From positions 29,706 through 93,705 of the forward strand of contig NZ_KV810494.1 in assembly GCF_001812805.1 (NCBI RefSeq): a DNA stretch of 64,000 nucleotides. The letters are read 5' to 3'. The notes beneath the pieces were generated by a model, which saw nothing but the letters and a program-made list of their open reading frames with translations, did no database searches and had not been told where the DNA came from. The translations under genes were made by a program, and so were the position numbers. The DNA comes from Corynebacterium sp. HMSC078H07. Lineage in GTDB: Bacteria > Actinomycetota > Actinomycetes > Mycobacteriales > Mycobacteriaceae. Positions 36,801 to 46,673 of this stretch are shown here, piece by piece (positions within the stretch are counted from its first letter, which is position 1; every line of letters starts with the position of its first letter).

Positions 36801-37331
36801 CTAAGCGTTACGTACGGCCTCAGCCTGCAGCGCCTGAGCTACAGCCTGGACCACGCCGGCAACCTTGATGCTTTCCCAAATCTGTTCCTTGGCCATGCCT
36901 TCCTCGAGCAGAGTCTTAGCGTGGGCAGAAAGGCAATGCTCACAGCCGTTAATGGCGGAGACTACGGTGTTCCACAGCTCGAACGTGGCCTTGTCAACAC
37001 CTGGCTTAGAGATGATGTTCATGCGCAGGCCAAACTTCACCTGTGCATAGTCATCACCCAACCAGCTCTTCGCGCGGTAGGCCACGTTGTTCATGGCCAT
37101 CACCGTGGCGGCACCGAGGGCGGCGTCAATAGCTTCCTCGCTCAGGTGCTCGCGAGCATCCTCCAGGATCTCCTTGAGCACCTGGTCATTGCGGGTAGCG
37201 GCTGCAGCAGCAACCAAGCTGCCCCACAGCTGCTCCTCGTTGAGCTCGGTGGTGCGAGAAAGGGTACCAAGGTTAAGTTTCTGATCCTTGGCATAAGCCG
37301 GAAGTGCGGACTTCAAGTTATCAATAGACAC
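36801..37331 (-). CDS. ahpD: alkyl hydroperoxide reductase AhpD
   Basis: 176 aa from GTG 37331 with AAGGAG upstream. AhpD is a thiol-disulfide adaptor that re-reduces AhpC, using lipoamide of the dihydrolipoamide acyltransferase as electron source in mycobacteria. Catalytic residues fall at the M. tuberculosis positions: C130 and C133 (GCEHC), with E118, H132 and H137 as the proton relay. It lies 46 bp after ahpC, which is transcribed first. A longer frame to 37517 crosses into ahpC and is not used. Confidence 0.94.
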   Translation of the reverse strand: MSIDNLKSALPAYAKDQKLNLGTLSRTTELNEEQLWGSLVAAAAATRNDQVLKEILEDAREHLSEEAIDAALGAATVMAMNNVAYRAKSWLGDDYAQVKFGLRMNIISKPGVDKATFELWNTVVSAINGCEHCLSAHAKTLLEEGMAKEQIWESIKVAGVVQAVAQALQAEAVRNA

Positions 37332-37377
37332 TGAGGGTCTCCTTTCGAGAGCACTCTGTTTAGACAGCGACCTCTGG

Positions 37378-37971
37378 TTAGAGGGCGGACTGAACGACGT
37401 CCAGCTTGTTGATGTTCTTCGTCGGGTCATTAGCCTCCCAGTTGCAGGCACAGACCTCTTCCGACTGCAGTGCGTCGAGCACGCGCAGAACCTCATCAAC
37501 GTTGCGGCCCACAGCATCTGGAGTCACGGAGACGAACTGGATAACGCCATCCGGGTCGATAATGAAGGTGGCGCGGTCTGCCACACCATCGGCGTTCTCC
37601 ACGCCGAGGGCACGAATCAGGTCGTGGCGAATGTCGGAGAACATCGGGAACGGAACTTCCTTGAGTTCCGGGTGGGTAGCGCGCCAGTTGAAGTGTGCGT
37701 ACTCATTATCGGTGGAGCCGCCGAGAATCTGGGTATCGCGGTCCTGAAATTCCTCATCCAGCTTGCCAAAGGCAGCAATCTCAGTCGGGCACACGAAGGT
37801 GAAGTCCTTCGGGTAGAAGAACACAACCTTCCACATGCCACGGTACTTATCCAGGGACACCTGCTCGAAGTAGTCCTCCGGCTGGTTCGCGTTTACGTCG
37901 TGCAGATCGCCGCCCTTGAGCGCGGTCAACTCGAACTCGGGGAACTTTTCGCCGACGGTCAGGATAGACAT
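37378..37971 (-). CDS. ahpC: peroxiredoxin AhpC
   Basis: 197 aa from ATG 37971. A 2-Cys peroxiredoxin reducing H2O2, organic peroxides and peroxynitrite. The peroxidatic Cys is C61 (FVCPTE), and C174 and C176 (VCACNW) are the resolving pair, the same numbering as M. tuberculosis AhpC. It is divergent from oxyR across 159 bp and precedes ahpD. The arrangement implies OxyR control. Confidence 0.96.
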   Translation of the reverse strand: MSILTVGEKFPEFELTALKGGDLHDVNANQPEDYFEQVSLDKYRGMWKVVFFYPKDFTFVCPTEIAAFGKLDEEFQDRDTQILGGSTDNEYAHFNWRATHPELKEVPFPMFSDIRHDLIRALGVENADGVADRATFIIDPDGVIQFVSVTPDAVGRNVDEVLRVLDALQSEEVCACNWEANDPTKNINKLDVVQSAL

Positions 37972-38101
37972 AGAAAGGGTCAACTCCTTGAAGAAACTGT
38001 GATGCAAATCTCTGTAACCACACGCCAGTGTGTCATCACGCAGACGCATAGCCACTCACTCGCCAAGTATGCCAACAGTTTCTTCGCAAGTCAATAGTTT
38101 G

Positions 38102-38115
38102 ACTTATTTATAAGT
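38102..38115. promoter_or_regulatory. palindrome between ahpC and oxyR, candidate OxyR operator
   Basis: ACTTAT-TT-ATAAGT is a perfect 6-bp-arm palindrome ending 15 bp before the oxyR ATG in an A/T-rich stretch. LysR-type regulators bind such sites (T-N11-A) between divergent genes. OxyR binding here is inferred from position only. Confidence 0.45.
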
Positions 38116-38130
38116 GTTAGAGTTATAGGC

Positions 38131-39102
38131 ATGAACAATAAGGAGTATCGTCCGACGCTAGCCCAGCTGCGCACCTTCGTCACCATCGCGGAGAATAAAC
38201 ACTTTGGAACCGCAGCGTCCAAGCTCGACATCTCCCAGCCATCCCTGTCACAAGCCCTCGTCGCCTTAGAACAGGGCCTCGGCATACAACTCATCGAGCG
38301 CTCTACCCGAAAAGTCATCGTCACCTCCGTTGGCGAAGAGCTCCTCCCCTTTGCCAAGGCGGCCCTCGAGGCCTCCGATGCTTTCCTCGCCCGCGCCCGC
38401 GGGGCTAATGGTACGCTCACCGGCCCCTTGACCATTGGCGTCATCCCCACTATCGCGCCGTATATCCTCCCGGAACTCCTCCAGTCCATCACGGAGGTCT
38501 ACCCCGAACTCGAACCGCGCTTCGTGGAAGAGCAGACTCAACACTTGCTCGACAAACTTCGTGAAGGCACGATCGACCTCGCCATTACGGCCCTTCCCAC
38601 GGAGGCCGCCGGCATGGTGGAAGTGCCGCTCTACGCTGAGCACTTCACTGTCGTTACGCCCTCCAAGCACCCTCTAGCAGGGCGCTCCGATCTCACACTA
38701 AAGCAACTCGAAGACCTCGACTTATTACTGCTTGATGATGGCCATTGCCTCCGCGACCAGGCGCTCGACCTCTGCCGGCGGGCCAAGATTAACCCCTCCG
38801 AAGCAACGAATGCAGTCACCCGCGCATCATCACTCACCACCATTCTGCAGCTCGTCATGGGCGGACTCGGTACCACGCTCGTGCCCGAGTCAGCGCTGGC
38901 AACCGAATGCACGAGCCCTGATCTAGCAGTAGCGCGTTTTGCACCTGCCGTCACCGCCGAGCGACAAGTAGGCCTGACGTTCCGGTCGTCCGCAGCGCGC
39001 GCCGAAGAGTTTCACGCCTTCGGTTCACTGGTCACCTCTGCCTACCAGGCAGCGGTGGAACGCTCACGCGCACTTATCCCCGTCACGTCCCCTCACGAGT
39101 AA
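38131..39102 (+). CDS. oxyR: peroxide-sensing LysR-type regulator OxyR
   Basis: 323 aa. The N-terminal winged HTH is TFVTIAENKHFGTAASKLDISQPSLSQAL in general layout (residues about 16-44), and the effector domain carries the redox Cys pair C206 and C215 in GHCLRDQALDLC, with the same 9-residue spacing as E. coli C199/C208. Oxidation to a disulfide alters DNA binding; in corynebacteria OxyR mainly represses catalase, dps and related genes when reduced. The gene is intact, divergent from ahpC-ahpD, and ends before a hairpin shared with the next convergent gene. Confidence 0.95.
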   Translation: MNNKEYRPTLAQLRTFVTIAENKHFGTAASKLDISQPSLSQALVALEQGLGIQLIERSTRKVIVTSVGEELLPFAKAALEASDAFLARARGANGTLTGPLTIGVIPTIAPYILPELLQSITEVYPELEPRFVEEQTQHLLDKLREGTIDLAITALPTEAAGMVEVPLYAEHFTVVTPSKHPLAGRSDLTLKQLEDLDLLLLDDGHCLRDQALDLCRRAKINPSEATNAVTRASSLTTILQLVMGGLGTTLVPESALATECTSPDLAVARFAPAVTAERQVGLTFRSSAARAEEFHAFGSLVTSAYQAAVERSRALIPVTSPHE

Positions 39103-39109
39103 AACGACA

Positions 39110-39161
39110 AACGCCACCTTCTTGCCGCCACGCTATGACGCGTGGAGAAAGAGGTGGCGTT
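39110..39161. terminator. terminator-like inverted repeat between oxyR and the convergent membrane-protein gene
   Basis: AACGCCACCTT (39110-39120) pairs with AAGAGGTGGCGTT (about 39149-39161) around an internal stem CCACGC...GCGTGG. It probably serves both convergent genes. Confidence 0.65.
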
Positions 39162-39190
39162 CTCACCTACCCACTAAGGCAGACTCTTAT

Positions 39191-40315
39191 CTACGCTGCC
39201 GGCGCGTAGCGTCCTTGGCACTGACGGCACAGATGCGCCGTAGCCAATTGCAATGCCGGACCGATGACCACAAGTGCCAAGCCCAGAGTAATTACAGAAG
39301 CCGCAGCGAGAAGGCCCGACAGTACGAGGAGCAGCAGGATGTGGCTGTAGTTCTGCTTGCCCAGCTTCAGGCCCTGAGAGAATGCCTCACCGATGGAGGA
39401 GGTATCCGCAGCCAACCACGGCATAAGGGTGAAGAAAGGCTGAATGAACAATGCAATGAGTGCAACCACAATCAGTCCGCCAAACACAGAGCCCACGAGG
39501 GCCAGGACTTGGCCCTCCTCGAGTTGTTCAATGCTGCCGGAGCCCGTCGCCGCAGCACCGCCGAAGCCCAAGACAAAGATTGCGACAATGGCGATCACCA
39601 TGGCAATAGCCGCAAGCACACCCAGCACGAGGTTGACGACCAACGGCTGCACCCAGCGAATACCTTGGAAGAGGGTGCCCCACGTCGGCTTAGGCGTGTC
39701 AATTTCGCGGTATGCCAAGCGGTAGACGATCAAACTGATTACCAAGGCTAGGATGCTCACGAGAAGCGACAGGAAATTGACAGTCAGACCTGTTTCCACG
39801 CTATCGCCGTTCTGCTGAACGATACTCAGAGAAATCTGCGGAACAACCTGAACGATTCCGACCACGAAGGCACCCAGAATCCAGAGCACCGGATTCTTCA
39901 GTGCAGCACCGAAGCCCCACTTAATAGCCTCGATAGCGCTCACCGGGCCGGTGTAGGCTGGGCCTGCCTGTGGGCCGGGGCCCGCGTAGCTGCCGTCCTC
40001 ACCATAGTTAGCACCAGCGTAGCCTGGCTGGCCGGTGTTGTAGGCACCATAGCCGCCATATTCTTGGCTTGCACCATAGGCGTTAGCGCCTGGCTGTCCC
40101 GCATCTTGAGAGTTTCCACCGAAACCCTCATTCGAGCCATAGCCGCCGTTGGCGCCGTATCCGCCAGGTTGGCCGAAACCTGCCTGGTCTTCCGGGTGGT
40201 TTGTCGTCTCATAACGCGGCAATCCACCGTTGTTTCCAGCACCGTTGTTAGCGCCGTTGCCGAAACCGTTGTTGGAGGAATTGTCCTCCGATTTAGGGTC
40301 AAAGGGATTAGTCAT
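39191..40315 (-). CDS. integral membrane protein with Gly/Asn/Tyr-rich N-terminal tail
   Basis: 374 aa. Residues 1-125 are low complexity (Gly, Asn, Tyr, Gln, Ala; many GYG/GGY units) and presumably cytoplasmic and disordered. The rest has about six membrane spans with long Val/Ile/Leu helices (FLSLLVSILALVISLIVYRLAY, VLGVLAAIAMVIAIVAIFVLGF) and a C-terminal Cys pair CRQCQG. It resembles DUF975/YciC-like or DUF2189-like membrane proteins, but I make no firm family call. AAAGGAC precedes ATG. It is divergent from hrpA. Confidence 0.72.
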   Translation of the reverse strand: MTNPFDPKSEDNSSNNGFGNGANNGAGNNGGLPRYETTNHPEDQAGFGQPGGYGANGGYGSNEGFGGNSQDAGQPGANAYGASQEYGGYGAYNTGQPGYAGANYGEDGSYAGPGPQAGPAYTGPVSAIEAIKWGFGAALKNPVLWILGAFVVGIVQVVPQISLSIVQQNGDSVETGLTVNFLSLLVSILALVISLIVYRLAYREIDTPKPTWGTLFQGIRWVQPLVVNLVLGVLAAIAMVIAIVAIFVLGFGGAAATGSGSIEQLEEGQVLALVGSVFGGLIVVALIALFIQPFFTLMPWLAADTSSIGEAFSQGLKLGKQNYSHILLLLVLSGLLAAASVITLGLALVVIGPALQLATAHLCRQCQGRYAPAA

Positions 40316-40409
40316 TGTTTGTGTCCTTTACATCTTTGGTCACACAGACAACACGAGCGTACCAACAACTTCACGATAATCCATGAGCGAGTAGACTTTT
40401 AGGGCGATT

Positions 40410-43400
40410 ATGACTGCAACTCGCGATGAACTCTATAGCGCTCTCACTAACGTTTCGTTGAGTGATGAACGCGCATTCCGCCGCCGCCTCCGTAAAGCCC
40501 GCGCCCCAAAGGCCCTCGAAGCAATTGGCGCAGATATTGCCGCAGCACAAAAGCGAGTGGCCGCCATCGACGCTGGTGTGCCGGTAATTTCGTACCCAGA
40601 GCAGCTTCCCGTTACCGCCCGCAAGGAGGACCTCGCCGAGGCCATCGCGAACAACCAGGTGGTCATCATTGCCGGTGAGACTGGTTCCGGTAAGACAACT
40701 CAGATTCCCAAGATCTGTCTGGAGCTCGGCCGCGGGCGCCGTGGTCTCATTGGGCATACCCAGCCCCGCCGTCTTGCCGCCCGCACGGTCGCTGAGCGCA
40801 TCGCCGACGAGCTCGGTCAATCCATCGGGGAATCTGTTGGTTACGCCATTCGCTTCGATGACAAGGTGTCCTCCACCACGGCCGTAAAGCTCATGACCGA
40901 CGGTATTTTGCTTGCAGAAATGCAGCGCGACCGTTTCCTCAACGCCTACGACACCATCATTATCGACGAGGCCCACGAGCGCTCCCTCAACATTGACTTC
41001 TTGTTGGGCTACCTCAAGCGGCTTCTTCCTCAACGGCCAGACCTTAAGGTCATCATCACTTCTGCCACTATTGATCCAGAGCGCTTCGCCACGCACTTCG
41101 CTGACGCCGATGGTGAACCTGCCCCCATCATCGAGGTCTCCGGACGCACCTACCCGGTAGAGATCCGTTACCGTCCATTGGAGATTGAATCTGGTGGCAA
41201 AACCATTGATATCGATCCCTTGGACGCCCTGTGTGAGGCCATCGAAGAGCTCATGGCCGAGGGCGAAGGCGACATCCTTTGTTTCTTCCCCGGTGAACGC
41301 GATATCCGCGATGCTATGGAAGCCATCGAGGGCCGCCACTGGCGTGGCGTAGAAGTCACTCCCCTATTTGGACGACTGTCCAACCAAGAGCAGCACCGAG
41401 TATTTACCCCGCATAGCGGGCGAAGAATCGTGCTCTCCACCAACATTGCCGAAACGTCACTGACTGTTCCCGGTATCCGCTATGTCGTGGACACCGGCAC
41501 CGCGCGTATTTCGCGCTACTCCACCCGCACCAAGGTCCAGCGTCTGCCTATTGAGCCTATTTCCCAGGCCAGCGCCAACCAACGCTCTGGCCGTTGTGGA
41601 CGTGTGGCTGACGGCATTGCCATTCGCCTCTACAGCGAGCAGGACTTCCTGTCCCGCCCTGAGTTCACCGACCCGGAGATTTTGCGCACCAATCTGGCCA
41701 GCGTCATTCTGCAGATGATTTCGCTACGGCTAGGCGATATTTCGGAGTTTCCTTTCGTCCAGCCTCCCGAGCCTAAAGCCGTACGCGATGGTTTGCTTCT
41801 CCTGCATGAACTGGGTGCGCTCCAGCACAAAGAAAAAGATGGCCTTCCCGTCTTGACTCACGTGGGACGAGACTTGGCGCGTATTCCAGTCGATCCGCGG
41901 ATGGCCCGCATGCTCGTCGAGGCCAATACGTCAGGCTGCCTTACCGACGTCATGATCATTGTCGCCGCCATGACTATCCAAGACGTGCGCGAGCGCCCCC
42001 TAGACAAGCAAACTCAAGCGGACCAGTCCCATGCCCGGTTCAAGGACAAGACCTCAGACTTTTTGTCCATGCTCAACCTCTGGGACTTTGTCCAGGAAGC
42101 CCGCGAGGAAATGAGCGGCAATGCCTTCCGCAAGCGGATGAAAGCGGATTTCCTGCACTATATGCGTATCCGCGAGTGGTTCGACCTCGTGCGCCAACTG
42201 CGTGACGTGGCCAAGCAACTGGGGTGGAAGGCACAGGAAGGAACAGAACGGCGCCCCGATGACATCCATATGTCTCTGCTGTCTGGATTGCTCTCCAACA
42301 TTGGCGCCCGCGACGGCAATTCCAAGGAATTCATTGGTGCGCGGAATACCCGCTTCCTCGTCTTCCCTGGCTCCGCGCTGGCGAAGAAACCTCCAGAGTT
42401 CCTCATGGCCGCTGAACTAGTCGAGACCTCTCGGCTGTGGGCGCGCGATGTCGCCGCAATCGACCCAGCATGGGTGGAAAAGCTGGCGAAAGATCTGCTC
42501 AAACACAACTATTCTGATCCCACATGGTCACGCAAGCGTGGCTCCGCAGTGGCAACTCAGCGTTCGACGCTGTATGGCGTCACTGTCGTAGCTGACCGCA
42601 CGGTGCCCTATCACCATGTAGATAAGGCTGCGGCTCGCGATATGTTCATTCGTAACGCGCTTGTCGACGGCGACTGGACCACCCACCACCACTTCTTCCA
42701 TGACAACAAGCGCAAGCTCGCTGAAGCTTCAGAATTCGAGGAAAAGGCCCGCCGGCGTGGTCTCGTCGTCGACGAGGACACATTGTTCGACTTCTACGAC
42801 CAGCGCATCCCGGAGACTATCACCACGGCGAAACACTTCGACTCTTGGTGGAAGAAGCAGAAGAACAAGCATGTGCTTGACTTTGACCCTGAAAAGCTTC
42901 TTGACGATGACCACGACGTCACTGAAGAGGCCTTCCCGGATCGCTGGCTCAAGGGCAGTATTGATTACGACCTTTCCTACAAATTTGAGCCGGGCGACCC
43001 CTTGGACGGCGTTACCCTCATGGTCCCTGTACCGCTGCTTGCAGGCCTCGACGCCGAGGGCTTCGATTGGCTCGTTCCTGGCCTTCGCCTCGAGCTCATC
43101 ACCGAACTCATCCGCTCCTTGCCTAAGGCTTTGCGCCGTACCGTCGTCCCGGCACCGGAATTTGCTGAGAGAGCACTGCCCAAGCTTTTGCCCTACGAAG
43201 GGCGCATCACCGAGCAGCTCGCAGCAGTTCTACAAGAGATGGGCGGACAAGGCATCAATGCCAGCGATTTCCGCCCTGACCAGCTGGACCCGCACCTGCG
43301 TATGAATTTCGCCGCGGTGGATAAACGCGGCAAAATCATTGATTCAGATCGTGACCTCAAGGAATTGGTCCAACGACAGGCGGGACATATTTCTTCCTCT

Positions 43401-44285
43401 GTATCCCGCGTGGGCCGCAAATCTGAATCCAAGGCCGTCAAGGAATGGTCCGACGACACTTTGGGCAGCATCGATGAGGAAGTTACCACCGTGGTAGATG
43501 GCCATGAAGTCACTGCCTACCCGGCACTTGTGGCGACCAAGGAAGGAGTCGCCCTTAAAGTGCATCCCACCAAGGCGGCTGCCGACGCCTCCATGATCAC
43601 CACTACTCTCACGTTGCTGCTCCGTGAGATTTCCGTGAACACACAACAGATGGTCAAGGGCCTACCGCTGCAGCAGCGCGTGGCTGTTGACGCCTACCCA
43701 CACGGAGGAGCAGATGGGCTAATTAATGACGCCCGTGTCGCCGCCGTGCGGGACATCATGATGGAAAAGGGCGGCCCTGTTCGCAGTCCTGCGGAATTCA
43801 CCGCACTTCTCAACGCAGTTAAGCCAGAGGTACCAGGTCGCGTGCGACAGTCGGTAGTAGCGATTGCTCCAGGCCTGGCCGAGTATTCCAACCTCTCGGC
43901 AGAACTGAAGCACTGGGAAGGACCAGCTATCGACGACATACGCGCGCAACTCGAGTTCCTGCTTCCATCCAATGCTCTAACGGTCCACGGCATTCAGCAT
44001 CTGCGTCACCTCCCACGCTACATCCAGGCCGCACGGATCCGCCTCGAGGACATGAACCTCGATCCGGACCGAGACGCTGACCGCCAGGCTGACATTGACG
44101 AGGCCAAGGCTTACCTGACCAATCGTTTGCGTGCTTTACCCGCGGGGCGTGAAAAAACGCGTGAGGTCAAGGACATCTACTGGATGATCGAGGAGCTGCG
44201 CGTATCGCTTTTTGCACAGCGTTTAGGCACCGCTCACGCTGTATCACTGCGCCGAGTACAGAAAGCGGCCGATAAACTGCGTTAG
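40410..44285 (+). CDS. hrpA: ATP-dependent RNA helicase HrpA
   Basis: 1291 aa, the family length. A DEAH-box RNA helicase: Walker [11 protein letters not shown] (about 89-98), DEAH in [12 protein letters not shown] motif ITSATID, motif [10 protein letters not shown], then HA2 and OB-fold regions and a long C-terminal DUF3418 extension typical of bacterial HrpA. E. coli HrpA acts in rescue of stalled ribosomes and mRNA processing. Transcription probably starts just upstream (TAGACT at 40392-40397), with AGGG before the ATG. Its stop overlaps the stop of nrdR by four bases. Confidence 0.95.
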   Translation: MTATRDELYSALTNVSLSDERAFRRRLRKARAPKALEAIGADIAAAQKRVAAIDAGVPVISYPEQLPVTARKEDLAEAIANNQVVIIAGETGSGKTTQIPKICLELGRGRRGLIGHTQPRRLAARTVAERIADELGQSIGESVGYAIRFDDKVSSTTAVKLMTDGILLAEMQRDRFLNAYDTIIIDEAHERSLNIDFLLGYLKRLLPQRPDLKVIITSATIDPERFATHFADADGEPAPIIEVSGRTYPVEIRYRPLEIESGGKTIDIDPLDALCEAIEELMAEGEGDILCFFPGERDIRDAMEAIEGRHWRGVEVTPLFGRLSNQEQHRVFTPHSGRRIVLSTNIAETSLTVPGIRYVVDTGTARISRYSTRTKVQRLPIEPISQASANQRSGRCGRVADGIAIRLYSEQDFLSRPEFTDPEILRTNLASVILQMISLRLGDISEFPFVQPPEPKAVRDGLLLLHELGALQHKEKDGLPVLTHVGRDLARIPVDPRMARMLVEANTSGCLTDVMIIVAAMTIQDVRERPLDKQTQADQSHARFKDKTSDFLSMLNLWDFVQEAREEMSGNAFRKRMKADFLHYMRIREWFDLVRQLRDVAKQLGWKAQEGTERRPDDIHMSLLSGLLSNIGARDGNSKEFIGARNTRFLVFPGSALAKKPPEFLMAAELVETSRLWARDVAAIDPAWVEKLAKDLLKHNYSDPTWSRKRGSAVATQRSTLYGVTVVADRTVPYHHVDKAAARDMFIRNALVDGDWTTHHHFFHDNKRKLAEASEFEEKARRRGLVVDEDTLFDFYDQRIPETITTAKHFDSWWKKQKNKHVLDFDPEKLLDDDHDVTEEAFPDRWLKGSIDYDLSYKFEPGDPLDGVTLMVPVPLLAGLDAEGFDWLVPGLRLELITELIRSLPKALRRTVVPAPEFAERALPKLLPYEGRITEQLAAVLQEMGGQGINASDFRPDQLDPHLRMNFAAVDKRGKIIDSDRDLKELVQRQAGHISSSVSRVGRKSESKAVKEWSDDTLGSIDEEVTTVVDGHEVTAYPALVATKEGVALKVHPTKAAADASMITTTLTLLLREISVNTQQMVKGLPLQQRVAVDAYPHGGADGLINDARVAAVRDIMMEKGGPVRSPAEFTALLNAVKPEVPGRVRQSVVAIAPGLAEYSNLSAELKHWEGPAIDDIRAQLEFLLPSNALTVHGIQHLRHLPRYIQAARIRLEDMNLDPDRDADRQADIDEAKAYLTNRLRALPAGREKTREVKDIYWMIEELRVSLFAQRLGTAHAVSLRRVQKAADKLR

Positions 44286-44740
44286 AAAGAGTCCCTATCT
44301 CGGCGGCGCATGAGACGAATCTCTGACTCAAAGTCGTCCGCGCTTTCGAAGGACTTGTAGACCGACGCGAAACGAAGGTAGGCAACCTCGTCGAGGTCAC
44401 GCAGTGGTTCCAAGATAGCCAAACCGATGTCATTGGCATTGACTTGGGAGGAACCATGGCTGCGGATGGTTTCCTCGACCTCCTGGGCCAGCTTCTTCAA
44501 TGCATCGTCGCTGACGTCGCGGCCTTGGCAGGCTCGCTGAACACCGCGAATAAGTTTGTCACGGCTGAATGGCTCGGCAAGGCCATTGCGTTTAACCACC
44601 AGCAGAACGGCTTTTTCAACAGTGGTAAAACGACCCTTACACGCAGTGCATTCTCGACGGCGGCGGATCGAGGTACCACTATCAACTACGCGAGAGTCAA
44701 TAACGCGCGACTGTTCATTGTGACAGAACGGGCAATACAC
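44282..44740 (-). CDS. nrdR: transcriptional repressor NrdR
   Basis: 152 aa from GTG 44740 with GAGGAAGGA upstream. The zinc ribbon is C3/C6/C31/C34 (VYCPFC...CTACKGRF), followed by an ATP-cone domain that binds ATP/dATP. NrdR represses ribonucleotide reductase genes when dATP is high. It is located between hrpA and the divS-like gene, as in C. glutamicum. The open frame extends to 44770, but the zinc ribbon must begin at the N-terminus. Confidence 0.96.
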   Translation of the reverse strand: MYCPFCHNEQSRVIDSRVVDSGTSIRRRRECTACKGRFTTVEKAVLLVVKRNGLAEPFSRDKLIRGVQRACQGRDVSDDALKKLAQEVEETIRSHGSSQVNANDIGLAILEPLRDLDEVAYLRFASVYKSFESADDFESEIRLMRRRDRDSF

Positions 44741-44899
44741 GGCTCGGCATCCTTCCTCGTGGTCACACAAATGCGCCTTTCCGAGTGAACGAGCCCAAAA
44801 GAAGGACCGTCTTACAATCAGCGGGCAAGACGCAGCTTATCGCCTCGTAGTCTACTCACTGCTCACCCGCCTGGGTACCTACCAGTCCTCTGATAGTCC

Positions 44900-45295
44900 C
44901 TAGTGCGAAGTTGCCACTGTAACGGGCGTTGTTGTCGGTGCCGACGACACCTCACTGTCGATGCTCAGCCCGCCCCACACGGTTCCGACGAATACAGCAG
45001 CACCGAAGACTGCACCAAGAACATAGTTACCTACGTTCGAGTTTCCTAACCGGCGGTTCGAGCCCGACTTTACGCTCGAAGCACAATAGCGAGAGCGCCT
45101 AACGTCACGCTCTTGTGTTCTATCTAGTGGAGATAAAGTTCGAACACTAGGCAAAGTCTGTAGCGAGCGGCTTGGCGCAAACTGTGCAACCGCAGGCTCC
45201 CACACAGCTGCTGGCGGGACAATTTCAGGACGAGAAGTCCTTCCCTCGTTGCGAGAGAAGCCGTGCTTGTTCGGGGCATTAAGTACGATAGCCAT
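44900..45295 (-). CDS. divS: DivS-like SOS cell-division suppressor (probable)
   Basis: 131 aa. A soluble Arg/Ser/Pro-rich N-terminal part (about 1-88) and one membrane span (about 91-111, VLGAVFGAAVFVGTVW) followed by a short Thr/Ser outer tail. In C. glutamicum the gene divergent from lexA and next to nrdR is divS, an SOS-induced inhibitor of septation; the mycobacterial counterpart in this position is Rv2719c. The call rests on position and topology, not on a motif. GAAAGG precedes ATG. TCGAAC-type half sites lie in the shared promoter. Confidence 0.7.
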   Translation of the reverse strand: MAIVLNAPNKHGFSRNEGRTSRPEIVPPAAVWEPAVAQFAPSRSLQTLPSVRTLSPLDRTQERDVRRSRYCASSVKSGSNRRLGNSNVGNYVLGAVFGAAVFVGTVWGGLSIDSEVSSAPTTTPVTVATSH

Positions 45296-45366
45296 GTTCT
45301 TACCTTTCAGATTGCAATTATTCGCTGACGATGATGGCTACAGTGTAGAAAACCGCTCCGACACCT

Positions 45367-45465
45367 TCGAACACCGTCATCGCCCAATCGTTCGATTTGG
45401 TCTGTATGTTCGATTTATAACACCCTCTCGAAAGTTTGTCCATATTTGCGTGGCAACTGTCGAAC
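45367..45465. promoter_or_regulatory. cluster of LexA (SOS) box half sites between divS and lexA
   Basis: TCGAAC at 45367 and 45460, GTTCGA at 45390 and 45408, and TCGAAA at 45428. The best full boxes, against TCGAAC-N4-GTTCGA, are TCGCCC-AATC-GTTCGA (45380-45395, 10 of 12) and TCGAAA-GTTT-GTCCAT (45428-45443, 8 of 12). LexA autoregulation and divS control are expected here. Confidence 0.65.
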
Positions 45466-45575
45466 ATTTTTTCTTTCCATGCTAGAAAGGAGACAGGCAT
45501 TCGAAATGCTCTACCCCGTTTACGTCACCCTAGAAACACCCCTACCGCCATCCCTCGAGTCAGCCAGGAGAAAAC

Positions 45576-46298
45576 ATGGCCCGCAAAGCAAAGAAGAGCG
45601 ACCAACCCACTCTCGAATCTCTGTCCGCTCGCCAGCGCCGCATTCTCGAAGTGATCCACGATGCCGTGATGCTGCGTGGCTATCCGCCAAGCATTCGCGA
45701 GATTGGTGATGCCACCGGACTTCAATCCACCTCCTCTGTGGCCTACCAACTCAAGCAACTCGAAGAGAAGGGTTTCCTGCGCCGCGATCCCAACAAGCCA
45801 CGCGCCGTCGATGTTCGCCACTTCCCTAACGCTGACGATTCCAAGAAACCCGGCCGCAAGACCGGCGCCACCAAAAACGTCGTCGAATTTGCAACTGGAG
45901 ATATTCCTGAGGAAGCTTCGGCGCCAACATACATCCCAGTAGTAGGTCGCATCGCCGCAGGTTCCCCCATAACTGCGGAAGAAAACATCGACACCTATTT
46001 CCCAATGCCGGATGACATCGTAGGAAATGGGGAACTTTACATGTTGCAGGTTGTGGGTGACTCCATGCAAGATGCCGGAATCCTAAATGGCGATTGGGTC
46101 ATTATCCGTTCCCAGTCCGTAGCGGAAGAGGGCGAATTTGTAGCGGCTCTTCTCGACGGCGAAGAGGCCACCGTCAAGGAGTTTCACCGTGACTCCTCTG
46201 GCGTATGGCTCCTTCCGCACAACGACGCATATTCACCCATTAAAGGTGACGAGGCGGAAATTATGGGCAAGGTTGTCTCGGTGTTCCGCAAGCTCTAA
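45576..46298 (+). CDS. lexA: SOS repressor LexA
   Basis: 240 aa, AGGAGA before ATG. The N-terminal winged helix (about 14-80; [24 protein letters not shown]) binds SOS boxes. The C-terminal S24 peptidase domain has cleavage bond A128-G129 (RIAAGSP), nucleophile S163 (GDSMQ) and general base K201 (ATVKEF). RecA filaments trigger self-cleavage. It is divergent from the divS-like gene. Confidence 0.97.
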   Translation: MARKAKKSDQPTLESLSARQRRILEVIHDAVMLRGYPPSIREIGDATGLQSTSSVAYQLKQLEEKGFLRRDPNKPRAVDVRHFPNADDSKKPGRKTGATKNVVEFATGDIPEEASAPTYIPVVGRIAAGSPITAEENIDTYFPMPDDIVGNGELYMLQVVGDSMQDAGILNGDWVIIRSQSVAEEGEFVAALLDGEEATVKEFHRDSSGVWLLPHNDAYSPIKGDEAEIMGKVVSVFRKL

Positions 46299-46673
46299 CC
46301 CTCACACACCCGCCTCTCCTCCACCTATCATTACCCCGCTCGATTTACCCTTCTTGCCTCACTCCATGTGGACATATCGAGCGGGTTTTATCTTTTCTCC
46401 TACCCCCTTGTGTGTGTAGATGTCCGATTTATGCCCGTTTAGCGGCCAAGATCACAGATTCCCAAATTCGCTGTACAGAGCCAGTTTAGGCAAGAAATTA
46501 AGCCTTTTTGATGTGTAGTTCTCTTTGCTTAGTTCCGTTTTGCCCGCACTCAATGGGAGAATGGGAACATCACAGCAACGCGTGTTGCTCCGTCCGCTAA
46601 GCCGCCTCGCGGATTACTCCATTCCGACTTGGCGCAGCGACCAACCCCATGGAGCCCCTCAAAGGGAGGAACT
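46299..46673 (+). other. 375-bp gap between lexA and the SugR-type gene
   Basis: No gene is seen. It contains the lexA terminator at 46335-46385, an A/T-rich stretch at about 46,480-46,540, and a small inverted repeat AGCAAC-GCGT-GTTGCT (46574-46589) that could be an operator for the downstream regulator. Confidence 0.5.
46335..46385 (+). terminator. terminator after lexA
   Basis: CCCGCTCGAT (46335-46344) pairs perfectly with ATCGAGCGGG (46376-46385) over a 31-nt loop and is followed by TTTTATCTTTT. Confidence 0.75.

Noticed and set aside
37332..37517. Upstream extension of ahpD
   Set aside because: It would overlap ahpC, and the AAGGAG-GTG start at 37331 gives the catalytic residues their canonical positions.
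40371..41339. A 322-codon open frame on the minus strand
   Set aside because: It is antisense to the helicase core of hrpA and includes its Walker motifs on the other strand.
44771..44899. Search for an NrdR box or small RNA between nrdR and the divS-like gene
   Set aside because: No paired repeat resembling an NrdR box and no clear hairpin were found.
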